The notes under the pieces are model-generated. The model was not told where the DNA came from and searched no databases. It saw nothing but the letters and a program-made list of their open reading frames with translations. From Sphingomonadales bacterium (GTDB lineage Bacteria > Pseudomonadota > Alphaproteobacteria > Sphingomonadales > Sphingomonadaceae), in assembly GCA_025351405.1 (NCBI GenBank), contig JANXVZ010000028.1, positions 1 to 41,101 of the forward strand: DNA of 41,101 bases. Reading direction: 5' to 3'. This document shows positions 1 to 8,675 of this stretch, piece by piece (within the stretch, counting starts at the first letter, position 1; each line of letters opens with the position of its first letter). Made by a program: the position numbers and the translations under genes.

Positions 1-3000
1 AGCGGGGTGCCCCGGTATCGGCATCACGCGCAATGCCAAAGGCATATTGATGCCCGGGAATGGCCGTGACGCCGGGGAAAAACGCGGCACCGCGTGGCAA
101 CAGGTCGCCGGCCGCCTCCAGACGCTCGGCGCGCGGGGCATGCTCGGCATCGATATAGACACCATCGCGACGCACGGAGAGCGGCGGGCTTTTCTTGTCG
201 AGAAATTCGCGGATGCCGGTCTTGCCGCCGTCGGGATCGACGACCGCCTCGGCGAACAATTGCGCCTCGCGTTCAAGCCCGGCGGCCATCCCCTGCGTCC
301 ACCCGGTGCGGATTGCCTCGATGGCGCGTTGTCCGGCCCGGCCGCGCCCCGCCCAATCGAGCTGGCGGATGATGCGGGCAACGAACGGATCGGCCAGCGC
401 ATGGTCGAGATCGACGGTCGAAGCATGTTGCCAGGCGCCCTTGGCCGCCTTTTTGCGTTCGCGCCACGTCCGACCCAGCGCGCTGCTGTCGCCATGGCGC
501 ACGAACTCGCGCACCGCGGCATGGGCAAGCGACAGCGCATCGTCGGCGCCGGTTGCCAGGGTTTCGACGAGGCCTATCTCGAGCGCTGCCGTGCCATCGA
601 TGCTGCGGCCGCCGAGGATCAGATCGAGCGCGTCGCGCAGGCCGTCGGGACCGCGCTTTTCTGCAAGCAAGCGCGGCAACCGCTGGGTTCCGCCATATCC
701 CGGCAGCAACCGAAGGCGTATTTCGGGTTGGCCGAAGCGCGCATGGCTCTCCGCCACGCGCCAATGGCACGCAAGTGCGAACTCCATGCCGCCGCCAAGC
801 GCGACGCCCTGGATAGCGGCGACGCACGGCTTGCCCATGCTCTCGATCTTGGCGAACGCCAATTGCGCGTTGTTGGGCAGCACCCGCGCTTCCTCGACAG
901 TATGGATTTCGTCGAGGAACTGGCGGATGTCGGCACCGGCGACAAACGAGGCCGTGCCATCGCCGGTGAACACCACCGCGACCACGTCATCGCGGCGCGA
1001 CAGATGTTCGACAACGATGACGAGTTCGTCGATGGCACGCTCGTTCAATGCATTGACCGGCGGATTGGTCACGAACACCGTCGCGACCTTTTGACCGGCC
1101 GCTATCTCGTTGTACTGAACCCGGAAGTAGCGATAACGATCGAATACCTGCTGGTCTTCGCTAAGCCTTTGGCGCCGTTGCCAATCGCCGATGACCTTGC
1201 GGAGTTCATCGAGGCTTTCGGGGTTGCGCAGGGTGGTCACGTCGCCGACGTCGCCACCCTCGACAAGCGCCCGCACCATGCGCCGCATGTATTTGCCGCT
1301 GCGGGTTTCGGGGAACTGGCTGACTTCGATGAAATCACCAGGCACGGCAACGGCGCCCTTCTCCTGTCGCACGAGGTCGGACATACGGCGATAATCGTCG
1401 CGGGTCAGCGTGCGGCCCGGCGCCGGCGTGACAAACGCAATGGGCGTCAGCCCCTTTTCGCGGTGCGGCGCACCGATGACGAGGACATTCCCGAGCGGCG
1501 TATCCGGATCGAGTTGCTTTTCCCGCAGAATGGCGCCCTCAATCTCCTCGGTGCCCATCCGGTGCCCCGACACGTTGATGACGTCGTCGGAGCGCCCGTG
1601 CAGGGAAAAGCCCTCGTCGTCATGGCGCACGGCGAAGTCGCCCTGGGTATAGGCCCAAACACCGTTCCAGCGCCGCCAGTATCCGGCGTCCCAGCGTTCG
1701 CCGTCACCCTTCCATGCGGCATCGACATGACCATCCATGACGTTGAAACTGCCCGGATCGCCCCAGACTGTCCGCGCCAGATATGGATATGGTGCAGCGA
1801 TGACGATCTCGCCTTTTTCGCCGACGTTGGCGCGCCGCCAATTGACACCCGAAGCGCCTTCCTTCGACCCTGCAGCACGCGCGAACGGCGCAATCGCCTC
1901 CGCATCGCCGGCTTCATCCTCCAGCCACACATCGCCGACAATCCAGGGCAGCGGAAATGTTCGCGCATCGGCAGCCAGGGGAAAGTCGGCATTGCCGTAG
2001 AAATGCGTCCAGGCGATGCCGCCGTGCTCGGTCGCCCAATAGCTGTTGATATATTGCGGCGTGACATTCTGCATGCCGAAGGCCTGCACCGGCGGCGAAC
2101 AGGGCTCGGCGCAGAAGGTGGCGACGCGCAGTCCGCCCAGGTCATAAGCCTGAATGTCCTTCAAATTCTGGGGATCGGACATTACCGCCTTGAGGAAGGT
2201 GACGCCGGCCTTGAAAATGGTGACGCCGTGGCGCTCGATCATCGCCGCAAACCGTCCGGAATGCGGGAACACCGGCGCACCTTCGCCGATCAGGGTCGTC
2301 ACACGGGTCAGCAGCGGCGCAGCGATCATGTAGCTTTGGCCGGTAATCCAGCCGGGATCGGCGACAACATAGAGCACGTCGCCGGGCCGCGCATCGAAGG
2401 CCACCTTCATCGTCTCGGCGATGCCAGCCTCATAACCGCCATGGACATGCACGACGCCCTTTGGCTTGCCCGTCGAGCCCGAGGTGTAGATGAAGAACAT
2501 CGGATATTCGGCATCGACGACCGTGATCGGTGCAGCGGCCCAGATGGCGCGCACGAATTCGGCGTCGGGCAAGGCCATCAGCGCCGCTTCGTCGGCGATC
2601 CCTGCCCTGCGCAGGATCATCGCGAGCGCCTTGTCGGTCAGGTCATGGCTCCACACATCGCGATCGCGCCAAACAATATCGGGCTGGCCGGTGTGGCGTG
2701 CGACGATGACGGCCTCGACCCGCGGCGGTGTCGCCACCAGTGCTTCGGCGATGGCGATACGGATCCGCGCCGCGGCAGCCGAATCCGTCGTGCCGGCCTT
2801 GCCGAGCTCCGCCAGCGCCCGACCGACGCCGCGCATGACATCGCTGCGCTCGACGGTGACTTCGCCTTTCAGCGTTGTCGCGACGATATTGGCGATCATC
2901 GCGGCATCCGTCGCCGCGAGCCCCAAATCGGACCCGGCCAGACGTTCCCGCAGCAGCGTCAATGCCACTGTGACCGGTACATAATTATCAAGTGCCGGGT

Positions 3001-3772
3001 CGGTATAAGCCGTCTTGAACGGCACGATCTGCGCCATGCGATAGCCGCCGTCTGCGGTGATGACGATACGGGCGCCGGCATCGTGTATCCGGTCCGACAG
3101 CGTCTTGTCGCTGAACCCGCCGAAGACAGGTGTATAGAGGATGCCAAGCCGCTTGGCAGCCTCTGTCCAGTAAAGCTGCGCCGGAATATTGGGCATGTTC
3201 AACGCAATACGGTCGCCGGCCTTCAACCCGAGCTGGGTAAGCGCCACTGCGCATTTGGCTGTTTCAAGCAAGAGCCTGCGGCGGCTGACATGGTAGCAAT
3301 CGACCGGTGCACCCCGCCCGTTGTCCTGCGCCATGTCCCAACGATCGCCCTCGAAGATGAACGCGCTCTCATCGCCATGGCCGGCGAGGACATGACGATC
3401 GACTTCGTTGAAACAGGCATTGGTCCGGCCCCCGTCGAACCAGCGGAAGTGTGGCGCCTCGTCATCATTGAAGGCTCGGCTCCACGGCGCGAAATCGGCG
3501 GGAAGGTCGGGGGAGACAGGTCCCGCAGTGATGCTGTCCCATCCCGACCACCGGCCGCTTGCCTCATCGAAGCTCAACCAGGCAGACGTGCTGCCCAGAT
3601 CCACCAGCCAATGCAGGTTGCGCTTCGCGATCTTGCCATGAAACGCGCCGGGGTCGGCGAGCACCGCAGCGCGCATGGCATCCCAATCGGCGCGGGTCCG
3701 CACCGGGTTGACCAGCGCTACCGGCACGCCTGCAGCACCCGCCTTCATCGTCGCCGTCGAATGCTCGTTCAT
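1..3772 (-). CDS. pcs: Propionyl-CoA synthase (trifunctional), 3'-truncated by window edge
   Basis: About 1257 residues are visible from an ATG at 3772; no stop is reached before the left edge. The family converts 3-hydroxypropionate to propionyl-CoA using ATP, CoA and NADPH, through a synthetase, a dehydratase and a reductase domain in one chain. Seen here: an acyl-CoA synthetase domain with the P-loop YTSGSTGKPKG (residues 429-439), the GRSDDVINVSGHRMG motif and the A10 lysine K827 in ETRSGKYMRR; then an enoyl-CoA hydratase domain with GVALGGGMEF and GQPEIRL, giving catalytic glutamates E997 and E1017. The visible part ends at PGVTAIPGHQYAFGIARD, where the acrylyl-CoA reductase domain should begin, so roughly 550-600 residues are missing. 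The reading frame is intact. Similarity to the Chloroflexus enzyme is strong throughout, as recalled from memory, including the N-terminal ADPGAFHG and NACFNEVDRH blocks that ordinary acetyl-CoA synthetases share only in part. The fusion is what decides the call. Confidence 0.93.
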   Translation of the reverse strand, partial: MNEHSTATMKAGAAGVPVALVNPVRTRADWDAMRAAVLADPGAFHGKIAKRNLHWLVDLGSTSAWLSFDEASGRWSGWDSITAGPVSPDLPADFAPWSRAFNDDEAPHFRWFDGGRTNACFNEVDRHVLAGHGDESAFIFEGDRWDMAQDNGRGAPVDCYHVSRRRLLLETAKCAVALTQLGLKAGDRIALNMPNIPAQLYWTEAAKRLGILYTPVFGGFSDKTLSDRIHDAGARIVITADGGYRMAQIVPFKTAYTDPALDNYVPVTVALTLLRERLAGSDLGLAATDAAMIANIVATTLKGEVTVERSDVMRGVGRALAELGKAGTTDSAAAARIRIAIAEALVATPPRVEAVIVARHTGQPDIVWRDRDVWSHDLTDKALAMILRRAGIADEAALMALPDAEFVRAIWAAAPITVVDAEYPMFFIYTSGSTGKPKGVVHVHGGYEAGIAETMKVAFDARPGDVLYVVADPGWITGQSYMIAAPLLTRVTTLIGEGAPVFPHSGRFAAMIERHGVTIFKAGVTFLKAVMSDPQNLKDIQAYDLGGLRVATFCAEPCSPPVQAFGMQNVTPQYINSYWATEHGGIAWTHFYGNADFPLAADARTFPLPWIVGDVWLEDEAGDAEAIAPFARAAGSKEGASGVNWRRANVGEKGEIVIAAPYPYLARTVWGDPGSFNVMDGHVDAAWKGDGERWDAGYWRRWNGVWAYTQGDFAVRHDDEGFSLHGRSDDVINVSGHRMGTEEIEGAILREKQLDPDTPLGNVLVIGAPHREKGLTPIAFVTPAPGRTLTRDDYRRMSDLVRQEKGAVAVPGDFIEVSQFPETRSGKYMRRMVRALVEGGDVGDVTTLRNPESLDELRKVIGDWQRRQRLSEDQQVFDRYRYFRVQYNEIAAGQKVATVFVTNPPVNALNERAIDELVIVVEHLSRRDDVVAVVFTGDGTASFVAGADIRQFLDEIHTVEEARVLPNNAQLAFAKIESMGKPCVAAIQGVALGGGMEFALACHWRVAESHARFGQPEIRLRLLPGYGGTQRLPRLLAEKRGPDGLRDALDLILGGRSIDGTAALEIGLVETLATGADDALSLAHAAVREFVRHGDSSALGRTWRERKKAAKGAWQHASTVDLDHALADPFVARIIRQLDWAGRGRAGQRAIEAIRTGWTQGMAAGLEREAQLFAEAVVDPDGGKTGIREFLDKKSPPLSVRRDGVYIDAEHAPRAERLEAAGDLLPRGAAFFPGVTAIPGHQYAFGIARDADTGAPR

Positions 3773-4063
3773 GTCCTACCCCAGACCTTTGTGTCGGCGC
3801 TGCACTTCGACAACTGCCCTACGGCAGATGACCGACGACACCCGCGCTCCGTCAAGGCTGCGCTTCCACACCGGGCATCCAAAGCCATGGCGGGATCGCC
3901 TGCATAAACGGTCAACGACTGTCACGAATCGCGCTTACAGCACGATTATGTCGTTTCAAAGCGCTTTCTGCGAACGCTATTGCTGAAACCGGCTGTTACA
4001 ACGAATTCCATTGCGAGGTCTAAGCCTGCCAAGGCTGCCCTGCGACAAGATGGCCACCCGCGG
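3773..4063. other. Intergenic region upstream of pcs
   Basis: This 291-bp gap separates the stop of the acyltransferase from the start of the propionyl-CoA synthase, both on the minus strand, so it should contain the pcs promoter. A purine-rich GGTAGGA lies just before the pcs ATG and can serve as ribosome-binding site. A short dyad AGCCT-GCCA-AGGCT at 4023-4036, just past the acyltransferase stop, could be a weak terminator. A TTGACG hexamer occurs on the minus strand near 3855, but no convincing -10 partner was found. No gene is supported here. Confidence 0.5.
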
Positions 4064-5140
4064 TCAACGCGGCTTCAATGCCAGCGCCGGTTTTTCCACA
4101 AGATGCCAGGAGAGTGCTGCAAAAGGCAACATCAGCACGAAAGCCAGGGCGATGTTTTCGATCGGGCGGACGGCGCCCAAGGCAATCGCCGCCTGCTGCG
4201 CCGGAAAGGCATAGATATAGATGCCATAGCTGTAATCCGGGATCCGGGCGCTGAAATCCTTGACGGACTGCGGAACGCGAAAGGCGACGACGAGCGCGAC
4301 ATAGCCATAACAAAGCTGCCCGATCGGCATCTTCCAGGCAAAATCCACGGGTGTTGCCAGCACCACCACCAGCAGCGCCAATGCGAGCGGCCACGACAGC
4401 AGCAGCCGGTCCCGCCACAACCAGGCGAGTACACCGAGGAAGAATGAAAAACTCAATCGCCTTGCTTCGGTCAACGCCGGAATCTGGTCCGCCGGAAGAG
4501 CAAGATGCACTGCGATACCGATCAGCAGCACAAGGGTGAATCGGTTGCGTGGAAACAGCAGTCCCACCCAGCCCGCCAATCCCAACGCCAGGTAGCAACG
4601 GACCTCGTGCGGGATCGTCCACAACGAACCATTGACGACCCCCGCCGCGGGATGACCATCAAAGAGGCCGGGAAGCGTGAACGCCCCGCCGAGCAAAAGC
4701 GCGTTGCGCCATATGAAAGCATGGGTCTCACCGGACCGCGCGAACGCGGCGGCATCGAGCGTGCCAAAGGCCGCCCACAGCACGAGAGGAACCACCAGCA
4801 GCATCGCCCATAGCCCCGGCACCAGGCGCAGCGCCCTCGCTAGCAAAAATGGCCCTACCCCACGCTTGACGAGGCTGCCGCAGACCAGAAAACCGCTCAG
4901 GGTGAAGAACAGCCACACGGCGAGGCGGCTGACCGGGAAACCAAGGATCGCCACCGATGGATCGAGACCACGCGACGCCTGGGTCAGATCCCAACCGTGT
5001 GAAAACATCACCGTCGACGCGAGCACCCAACGCAGTACGGTGAAGATATTGCCGTCATGCCGCAAATCGGTCGCGGCGATCGGGCGGATGGCCAACCAGC
5101 GCAGTGCCATCAGCAGCCGAAATGCCCGTCGGACCTGCAC
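4064..5140 (-). CDS. Acyltransferase 3 family membrane protein (EPS decoration)
   Basis: 358 residues with about ten hydrophobic segments, the fold of integral-membrane O-acyltransferases (OafA/ExoZ type) that move acetyl or succinyl groups onto surface sugars. The N-terminal pattern RWVLASTVMFSHGW carries the conserved histidine of the family, and WLFFTLSGFLVCGSL is the typical FF.(L)SGFL block; NGSLWTIPHEV is another family signature. It sits 50 bp downstream of the sugar transferase on the same strand and probably shares its transcript, so its substrate is likely a sugar of this polysaccharide or its lipid-linked intermediate. The start is a GTG at 5140; an in-frame ATG at 5110 lacks a visible ribosome-binding site. 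The acyl donor and acceptor cannot be told from sequence. Confidence 0.88.
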   Translation of the reverse strand: MQVRRAFRLLMALRWLAIRPIAATDLRHDGNIFTVLRWVLASTVMFSHGWDLTQASRGLDPSVAILGFPVSRLAVWLFFTLSGFLVCGSLVKRGVGPFLLARALRLVPGLWAMLLVVPLVLWAAFGTLDAAAFARSGETHAFIWRNALLLGGAFTLPGLFDGHPAAGVVNGSLWTIPHEVRCYLALGLAGWVGLLFPRNRFTLVLLIGIAVHLALPADQIPALTEARRLSFSFFLGVLAWLWRDRLLLSWPLALALLVVVLATPVDFAWKMPIGQLCYGYVALVVAFRVPQSVKDFSARIPDYSYGIYIYAFPAQQAAIALGAVRPIENIALAFVLMLPFAALSWHLVEKPALALKPR

Positions 5141-5190
5141 AGCCCGCAGGCATGGCCACCAGACCGAAGCTCGGTATCCGCCACGGCGCC

Positions 5191-6657
5191 CTAGAACGCG
5201 TTGCGAGGCAGGATCAGCGCGCCGGCTGTCCGGAACAGGATATAGAAATCCAGCCAGATCGACCAGTTTTCGATATAATACAGATCGTGCTCGAAACGCT
5301 TGACAAGCTTGTCCTCGGTATCCGTCTCACCACGCCATCCGCATACTTGCGCCCAGCCGCTGATCCCCGGTTTGACCTTGTGACGGGCGGCGTAGGACGT
5401 GACGACGTCGGAGAAAAGCCTGCCACCGGCCCGCGTCGATGCGGCGTGCGGCCGCGGACCAACTAGGGACATGTCGCCCTTCATGACATTGAAGAGTTGC
5501 GGCAATTCATCGAGACTGGTCATCCGCAGGATACGGCCCACCCGGGTAATTCTGGGGTCGCTGCGGCTCGCTTGCTGGATGCTGTCGACCTGCGAATGGT
5601 TGTGGAACATCGAACGGAATTTATAGACGTGAAAAGGCCGGTTGTTAAACCCCTCGCGCGGCTGCCGAAACAGCACCGGCCCAGGGGAGTCAAGCTTGAT
5701 GGCAATCGCCACGAACAGCAGCAACGGCCAGATCAACGCGAGTATCAGAGCCCCTAGCACATAGTCCTCGACCATCTTGACCCCGGCGTCGAAGCCCGAG
5801 ATTGGCCGCTCGAACAGCGTCATAACCGGGATTTCGCCGAGAAGGACAAGCGGCCGGCGGGCAAATGCGAAGCTGGCTAGGTCGGGCGCCAGACGCACCT
5901 TGACCGGGGTCAACGCCAGCCGGCTGACAATCTCCTGCAGCCTGACCTCGGCCGACCATGGCAGGGCCACGACGACCTGGTCGATGGAGCCGTCGCGGAT
6001 CATCGCCATCAATGCCGACAGGTTGCCGAGCACCGGAACGTTCGCGGCACTGTTCGGTACCCGGCCATCGCGGCGATCATCGAAAAATCCGACCAGCGTG
6101 ATGGTCAGGCGATCGTGCGACTGAACATAATCGGCAAAGCGCGTGCCCTGGGGCCCCGCACCGAAAATCGCGACGCGCTGGTTGAATGTCCCGCGCGCCT
6201 TCAGGCGCCGCACACCGATCGCCGACGCCGCCCGCAGCAGTAGCAGCGCGCCGCCGCCGGCCAGAAACCATCCCAAGGCCCAGCCACGGGATACCGCGTC
6301 CGATGACTTGAGCAAAAAGCCCAGCGTTATCATGAACAGCGATGCGGCAACCCACGCCGTGGCGACACGCTGCCAGCCCCGGCGCAGCGAAAACTGCGCA
6401 TCGACATCATAGGCCCCAAGGCTTTCCGAAAACACGGCATAGGCGATGGCGGCAACGACCACGACCCGGTGGTAGATCGTGATATCTTCAAGCGTCAGCG
6501 TCGTCTGGGTCAGGCCAACCGCGATAAAACCGCTGATCAACACGCACAGGAATTCCGCCAGACGGACAAAGAAGATCGCCACATCGAGCGGCAGGCCCGG
6601 CTTGCTGGCTTCGGCCTTGCGCCGTGCTGTCGTCACCGCCGGCCGGTCAAAACGCAT
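5191..6657 (-). CDS. Undecaprenyl-phosphate sugar phosphotransferase (priming enzyme)
   Basis: 488 residues from the ATG at 6657. The protein has the architecture of polyprenyl glycosylphosphotransferases (WcaJ/PssY type): four N-terminal membrane helices, a central nucleotide-binding-like domain ([10 protein letters not shown]) and a C-terminal bacterial sugar transferase domain. That domain shows the family blocks [50 protein letters not shown] and [10 protein letters not shown]. It transfers a hexose-1-phosphate from a nucleotide sugar to undecaprenyl phosphate in the inner membrane and so starts the repeat unit. An in-frame upstream extension to 6783 would overlap the divergent accessory gene and shows no transmembrane or domain content; the internal ATG is preferred. 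An imperfect dyad sits 14-34 bp upstream of this start. Confidence 0.93.
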   Translation of the reverse strand: MRFDRPAVTTARRKAEASKPGLPLDVAIFFVRLAEFLCVLISGFIAVGLTQTTLTLEDITIYHRVVVVAAIAYAVFSESLGAYDVDAQFSLRRGWQRVATAWVAASLFMITLGFLLKSSDAVSRGWALGWFLAGGGALLLLRAASAIGVRRLKARGTFNQRVAIFGAGPQGTRFADYVQSHDRLTITLVGFFDDRRDGRVPNSAANVPVLGNLSALMAMIRDGSIDQVVVALPWSAEVRLQEIVSRLALTPVKVRLAPDLASFAFARRPLVLLGEIPVMTLFERPISGFDAGVKMVEDYVLGALILALIWPLLLFVAIAIKLDSPGPVLFRQPREGFNNRPFHVYKFRSMFHNHSQVDSIQQASRSDPRITRVGRILRMTSLDELPQLFNVMKGDMSLVGPRPHAASTRAGGRLFSDVVTSYAARHKVKPGISGWAQVCGWRGETDTEDKLVKRFEHDLYYIENWSIWLDFYILFRTAGALILPRNAF

Positions 6658-6670
6658 GTCGTTCACCGGA

Positions 6671-6691
6671 TTGTCTCGCGGTACGCGACAA
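6671..6691. promoter_or_regulatory. Imperfect dyad in the divergent sugar transferase / accessory gene promoter
   Basis: TTGTC (6671-6675) and GACAA (6687-6691) flank GCG/CGC inner arms, so the site is a dyad with a 2-nt asymmetry. It lies 14-34 bp upstream of the sugar transferase ATG, inside the only divergent promoter region of the left EPS half. It could be an operator or a leader hairpin; function is inferred from position only. Confidence 0.3.
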
Positions 6692-6773
6692 CAGCCGAAT
6701 ATGACTGACCAATGGCAGTGGCAGTGGCGACGGTTACTGCTATAGGACCGTTGGAAATCCGGGGGAGCGACTT

Positions 6774-7037
6774 GTGGAAACACCTTATGATTGGGCGACG
6801 GTCATCGTTTTTGCCGGCCTGATTGTGCTCTTCCTTCAACGTTCGCAGGGAGCAGCGCGCGACCATCTCTGGCAATATCTGGTCGCGGCAGTGGGATGCG
6901 CCGTCACCAACTGGCTGGGCAACCAGGGCTTCGAGCTTTCGGATATGACCTATCATATCGGCGCGGTTGGCCTGGGCATCGCTACCCTCGCCTTTATCTG
7001 GATCGTGTTGCAACCGTTTGGCAATTCCCAGGGCTGA
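6774..7037 (+). CDS. XrtV sorting system accessory protein (small membrane protein)
   Basis: 87 residues starting at a GTG with the strong ribosome-binding site GGGGGAG at 6761-6767. Two to three hydrophobic helices are visible (VIVFAGLIVLFLQRS, LVAAVGCAVTNWLG, GAVGLGIATLAFIWIVL). Small proteins with this METPYDW start and LIVLFLQRS segment accompany V-type exosortase loci in sphingomonads; the family name is from memory of that context. It is the only plus-strand gene between the sugar transferase and the EpsI/XrtV genes and faces away from the former. The molecular role is unknown; an inner-membrane partner of XrtV or EpsI is a reasonable inference. Confidence 0.75.
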   Translation: METPYDWATVIVFAGLIVLFLQRSQGAARDHLWQYLVAAVGCAVTNWLGNQGFELSDMTYHIGAVGLGIATLAFIWIVLQPFGNSQG

Positions 7038-7102
7038 ACGGCACGCACTGCCCGAGCCAGCGGCCAGAACCCGGGCAGGCGCCCCGATGCCGACCGCGCC
7101 CA

Positions 7103-7789
7103 TCATTTGAGTTCGGCCGCCAGTCGGCGACCGATAAGCACTTGCCGGTCGGCCGGATGCATGGCCCCGACCATCGCCCGTGCAAAACCGGCAAGACCCG
7201 CGAATATTTCCGGCGTTGGTTCTGCGACGGTCGACATCCGCACCAGGATACCGTCCGACAGGAAACCGTGCATCTGCTGCCGCAACTTGACCATCCGCTG
7301 TTCGCTTCCCGATGTCGGCAGGTCATCCCCGATCCGGGTCCAATAGGTGATCGGTTCGATCCGCGAATCGGAAACAGCGGTCAGATCGCGAACCGGCAGG
7401 TTGGCCGTCCCGCCTAGCGCGACGCTGGCGGCTTTTGAATCCGAAATGGTAAAGCCGACCGCCGCGTAGCAGACTTCTGGGCGGTGCAACTGGAGAAGGT
7501 CATTCTGCACCGCCCCATAGGCGATGACGAGCATCACCGGAACACGCGTCGGGGAAAGATACAGTCGACTTATCGTCTGGCTGTATAGCCTGTCCGCGAG
7601 GCTGCCAGGGGTTTTCGGCAGCACAAAAGCGGTCGACGGGCTATGGTCCCAATCGCCGATGCGGACCGGAATAATATCATCGAGTTTGCGGTCGCCAAGC
7701 AGGACAAGCCGTTTCCGCGGCGTCAGTGCTGCCGCCGCGCCCGCCGCCAGCAACAAACTGCCGCCCATCAAGATGTCACGCCGATTCAT
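7103..7789 (-). CDS. epsI: Exosortase-associated protein EpsI, V-type
   Basis: 228 residues. The N-terminus MNRRDILMGGSLLLAAGAAAAL resembles a twin-arginine (Tat-like) signal or a single anchor, placing the rest in the periplasm. The EpsI core is visible around DLLQLHRPEVCYAAVGFTI, the family's conserved HxPE.C block, followed by the TNLPVR-like TANLPVRDL strand and PITYW. In related systems EpsI follows or is fused to the exosortase and is needed for polysaccharide production or sorting, though its chemistry is not settled. The ATG overlaps the XrtV stop by four bases (7786-7789), so the two are translationally coupled. Signal type (Tat or Sec) should be treated as open. Confidence 0.88.
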   Translation of the reverse strand: MNRRDILMGGSLLLAAGAAAALTPRKRLVLLGDRKLDDIIPVRIGDWDHSPSTAFVLPKTPGSLADRLYSQTISRLYLSPTRVPVMLVIAYGAVQNDLLQLHRPEVCYAAVGFTISDSKAASVALGGTANLPVRDLTAVSDSRIEPITYWTRIGDDLPTSGSEQRMVKLRQQMHGFLSDGILVRMSTVAEPTPEIFAGLAGFARAMVGAMHPADRQVLIGRRLAAELK

Positions 7790-8673
7790 GGCTGCTCCGC
7801 CGTGTCATCGGCAAGTGCATTGCGCAGCGGCGTCAACAGCTTGTCGATGAGAAAGATGAAGAGGAGCGCCGAAGTGAATGTCACCATGCCCGCGAAACCA
7901 TGAAGATAGCCCTGCGCAGCGCCATCGCCGAAGTGATAGGTAATCAGCACCAGTGCCGCCACCCGGATGCAGTTCGCCGCCACCGCGATCGGCAGCACCA
8001 GTGCCAGCAACAACACGGAATAGCGCCAATTGCTCCCGCGCAACATGTAGACATAAAATAGCCCGATGGCCGACAGGCTGACGAGAGAATTGAGCCCGGC
8101 GCAAGCGTCCTCGACCAGCAGCTGGTATGTCGAGACGTATATCGTCACCCCGACATGAGCGATCGGATAGCCGAACAGCGCCAGCACTCGCGCAACGGTT
8201 TCCGACACGAAAAGCTTCAACGGCTGTGTGATGGCATCGAGCAGCCAGCCGGGGATGGGAATGATGAATGCCAGGTAGAAGATCGGAAACCACATCATGC
8301 GCAAGACCGCCGGCCCGACATAGGCATAGGAAACCGACAATAGCGCCAGCAGCAGTGCCGCCACCTCGACACTGATGAAATCGAAAGCCCGACCAAAGGC
8401 ATAGGCGGGGACGGCGATCGCCAGGCCGGCAAACGCCAAAGGCATGAAGCCGGGCACCATGCGTGCCCGTATTTCGGGCCAGCGACGCGCAATCAGCCAA
8501 CCTCCGGTCGCAATGACAATGGGACCGTGGACGCCCGACTCCGTCGACCACGGCCCGCGGCCAAGCGAAAACAGCGTCGGCAAGGCCATGGCAAGCACGC
8601 CGAGCAGCAACGGCCAATGCCGCCCCGCCACACCCCGCCAGTCAAAAGGTGCGGCCGTGGCCATAGTGGCCAT
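7786..8673 (-). CDS. xrtV: Exosortase V
   Basis: 295 residues, polytopic inner-membrane protein with about eight hydrophobic segments. The exosortase catalytic triad is readable: C191 in EDACAGLNSL, R237 in ANCIRVA and H258 in GYLHGFAG, all at the expected faces of late helices. Exosortases are transpeptidase-like proteases that cleave C-terminal PEP-CTERM-like sorting signals and pass proteins on for surface attachment, and they co-occur with EPS genes. The ATG at 8673 is two bases past the stop of the upstream kinase-like gene; a second ATG lies at 8664. The V-type assignment rests on the neighbours (small accessory protein, V-type EpsI) and sphingomonad context. No protein in this window ends in a recognisable sorting signal. 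Confidence 0.92.
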   Translation of the reverse strand: MATMATAAPFDWRGVAGRHWPLLLGVLAMALPTLFSLGRGPWSTESGVHGPIVIATGGWLIARRWPEIRARMVPGFMPLAFAGLAIAVPAYAFGRAFDFISVEVAALLLALLSVSYAYVGPAVLRMMWFPIFYLAFIIPIPGWLLDAITQPLKLFVSETVARVLALFGYPIAHVGVTIYVSTYQLLVEDACAGLNSLVSLSAIGLFYVYMLRGSNWRYSVLLLALVLPIAVAANCIRVAALVLITYHFGDGAAQGYLHGFAGMVTFTSALLFIFLIDKLLTPLRNALADDTAEQP

Positions 8674-8675
8674 GC

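Noticed and set aside
47-3907. A 1286-codon open frame on the plus strand, opposite the propionyl-CoA synthase
   Set aside because: It is in exact codon register with the real minus-strand gene, and its openness follows from that gene's avoidance of TTA, CTA and TCA codons. Its translation shows no domain, while the minus strand gives a full match to a known enzyme.
3961-3985. Another TTACAA copy near 3977
   Set aside because: It is followed by CGAATTCC and lacks the TTGT(A/C)A arm, so it does not match the candidate operator.
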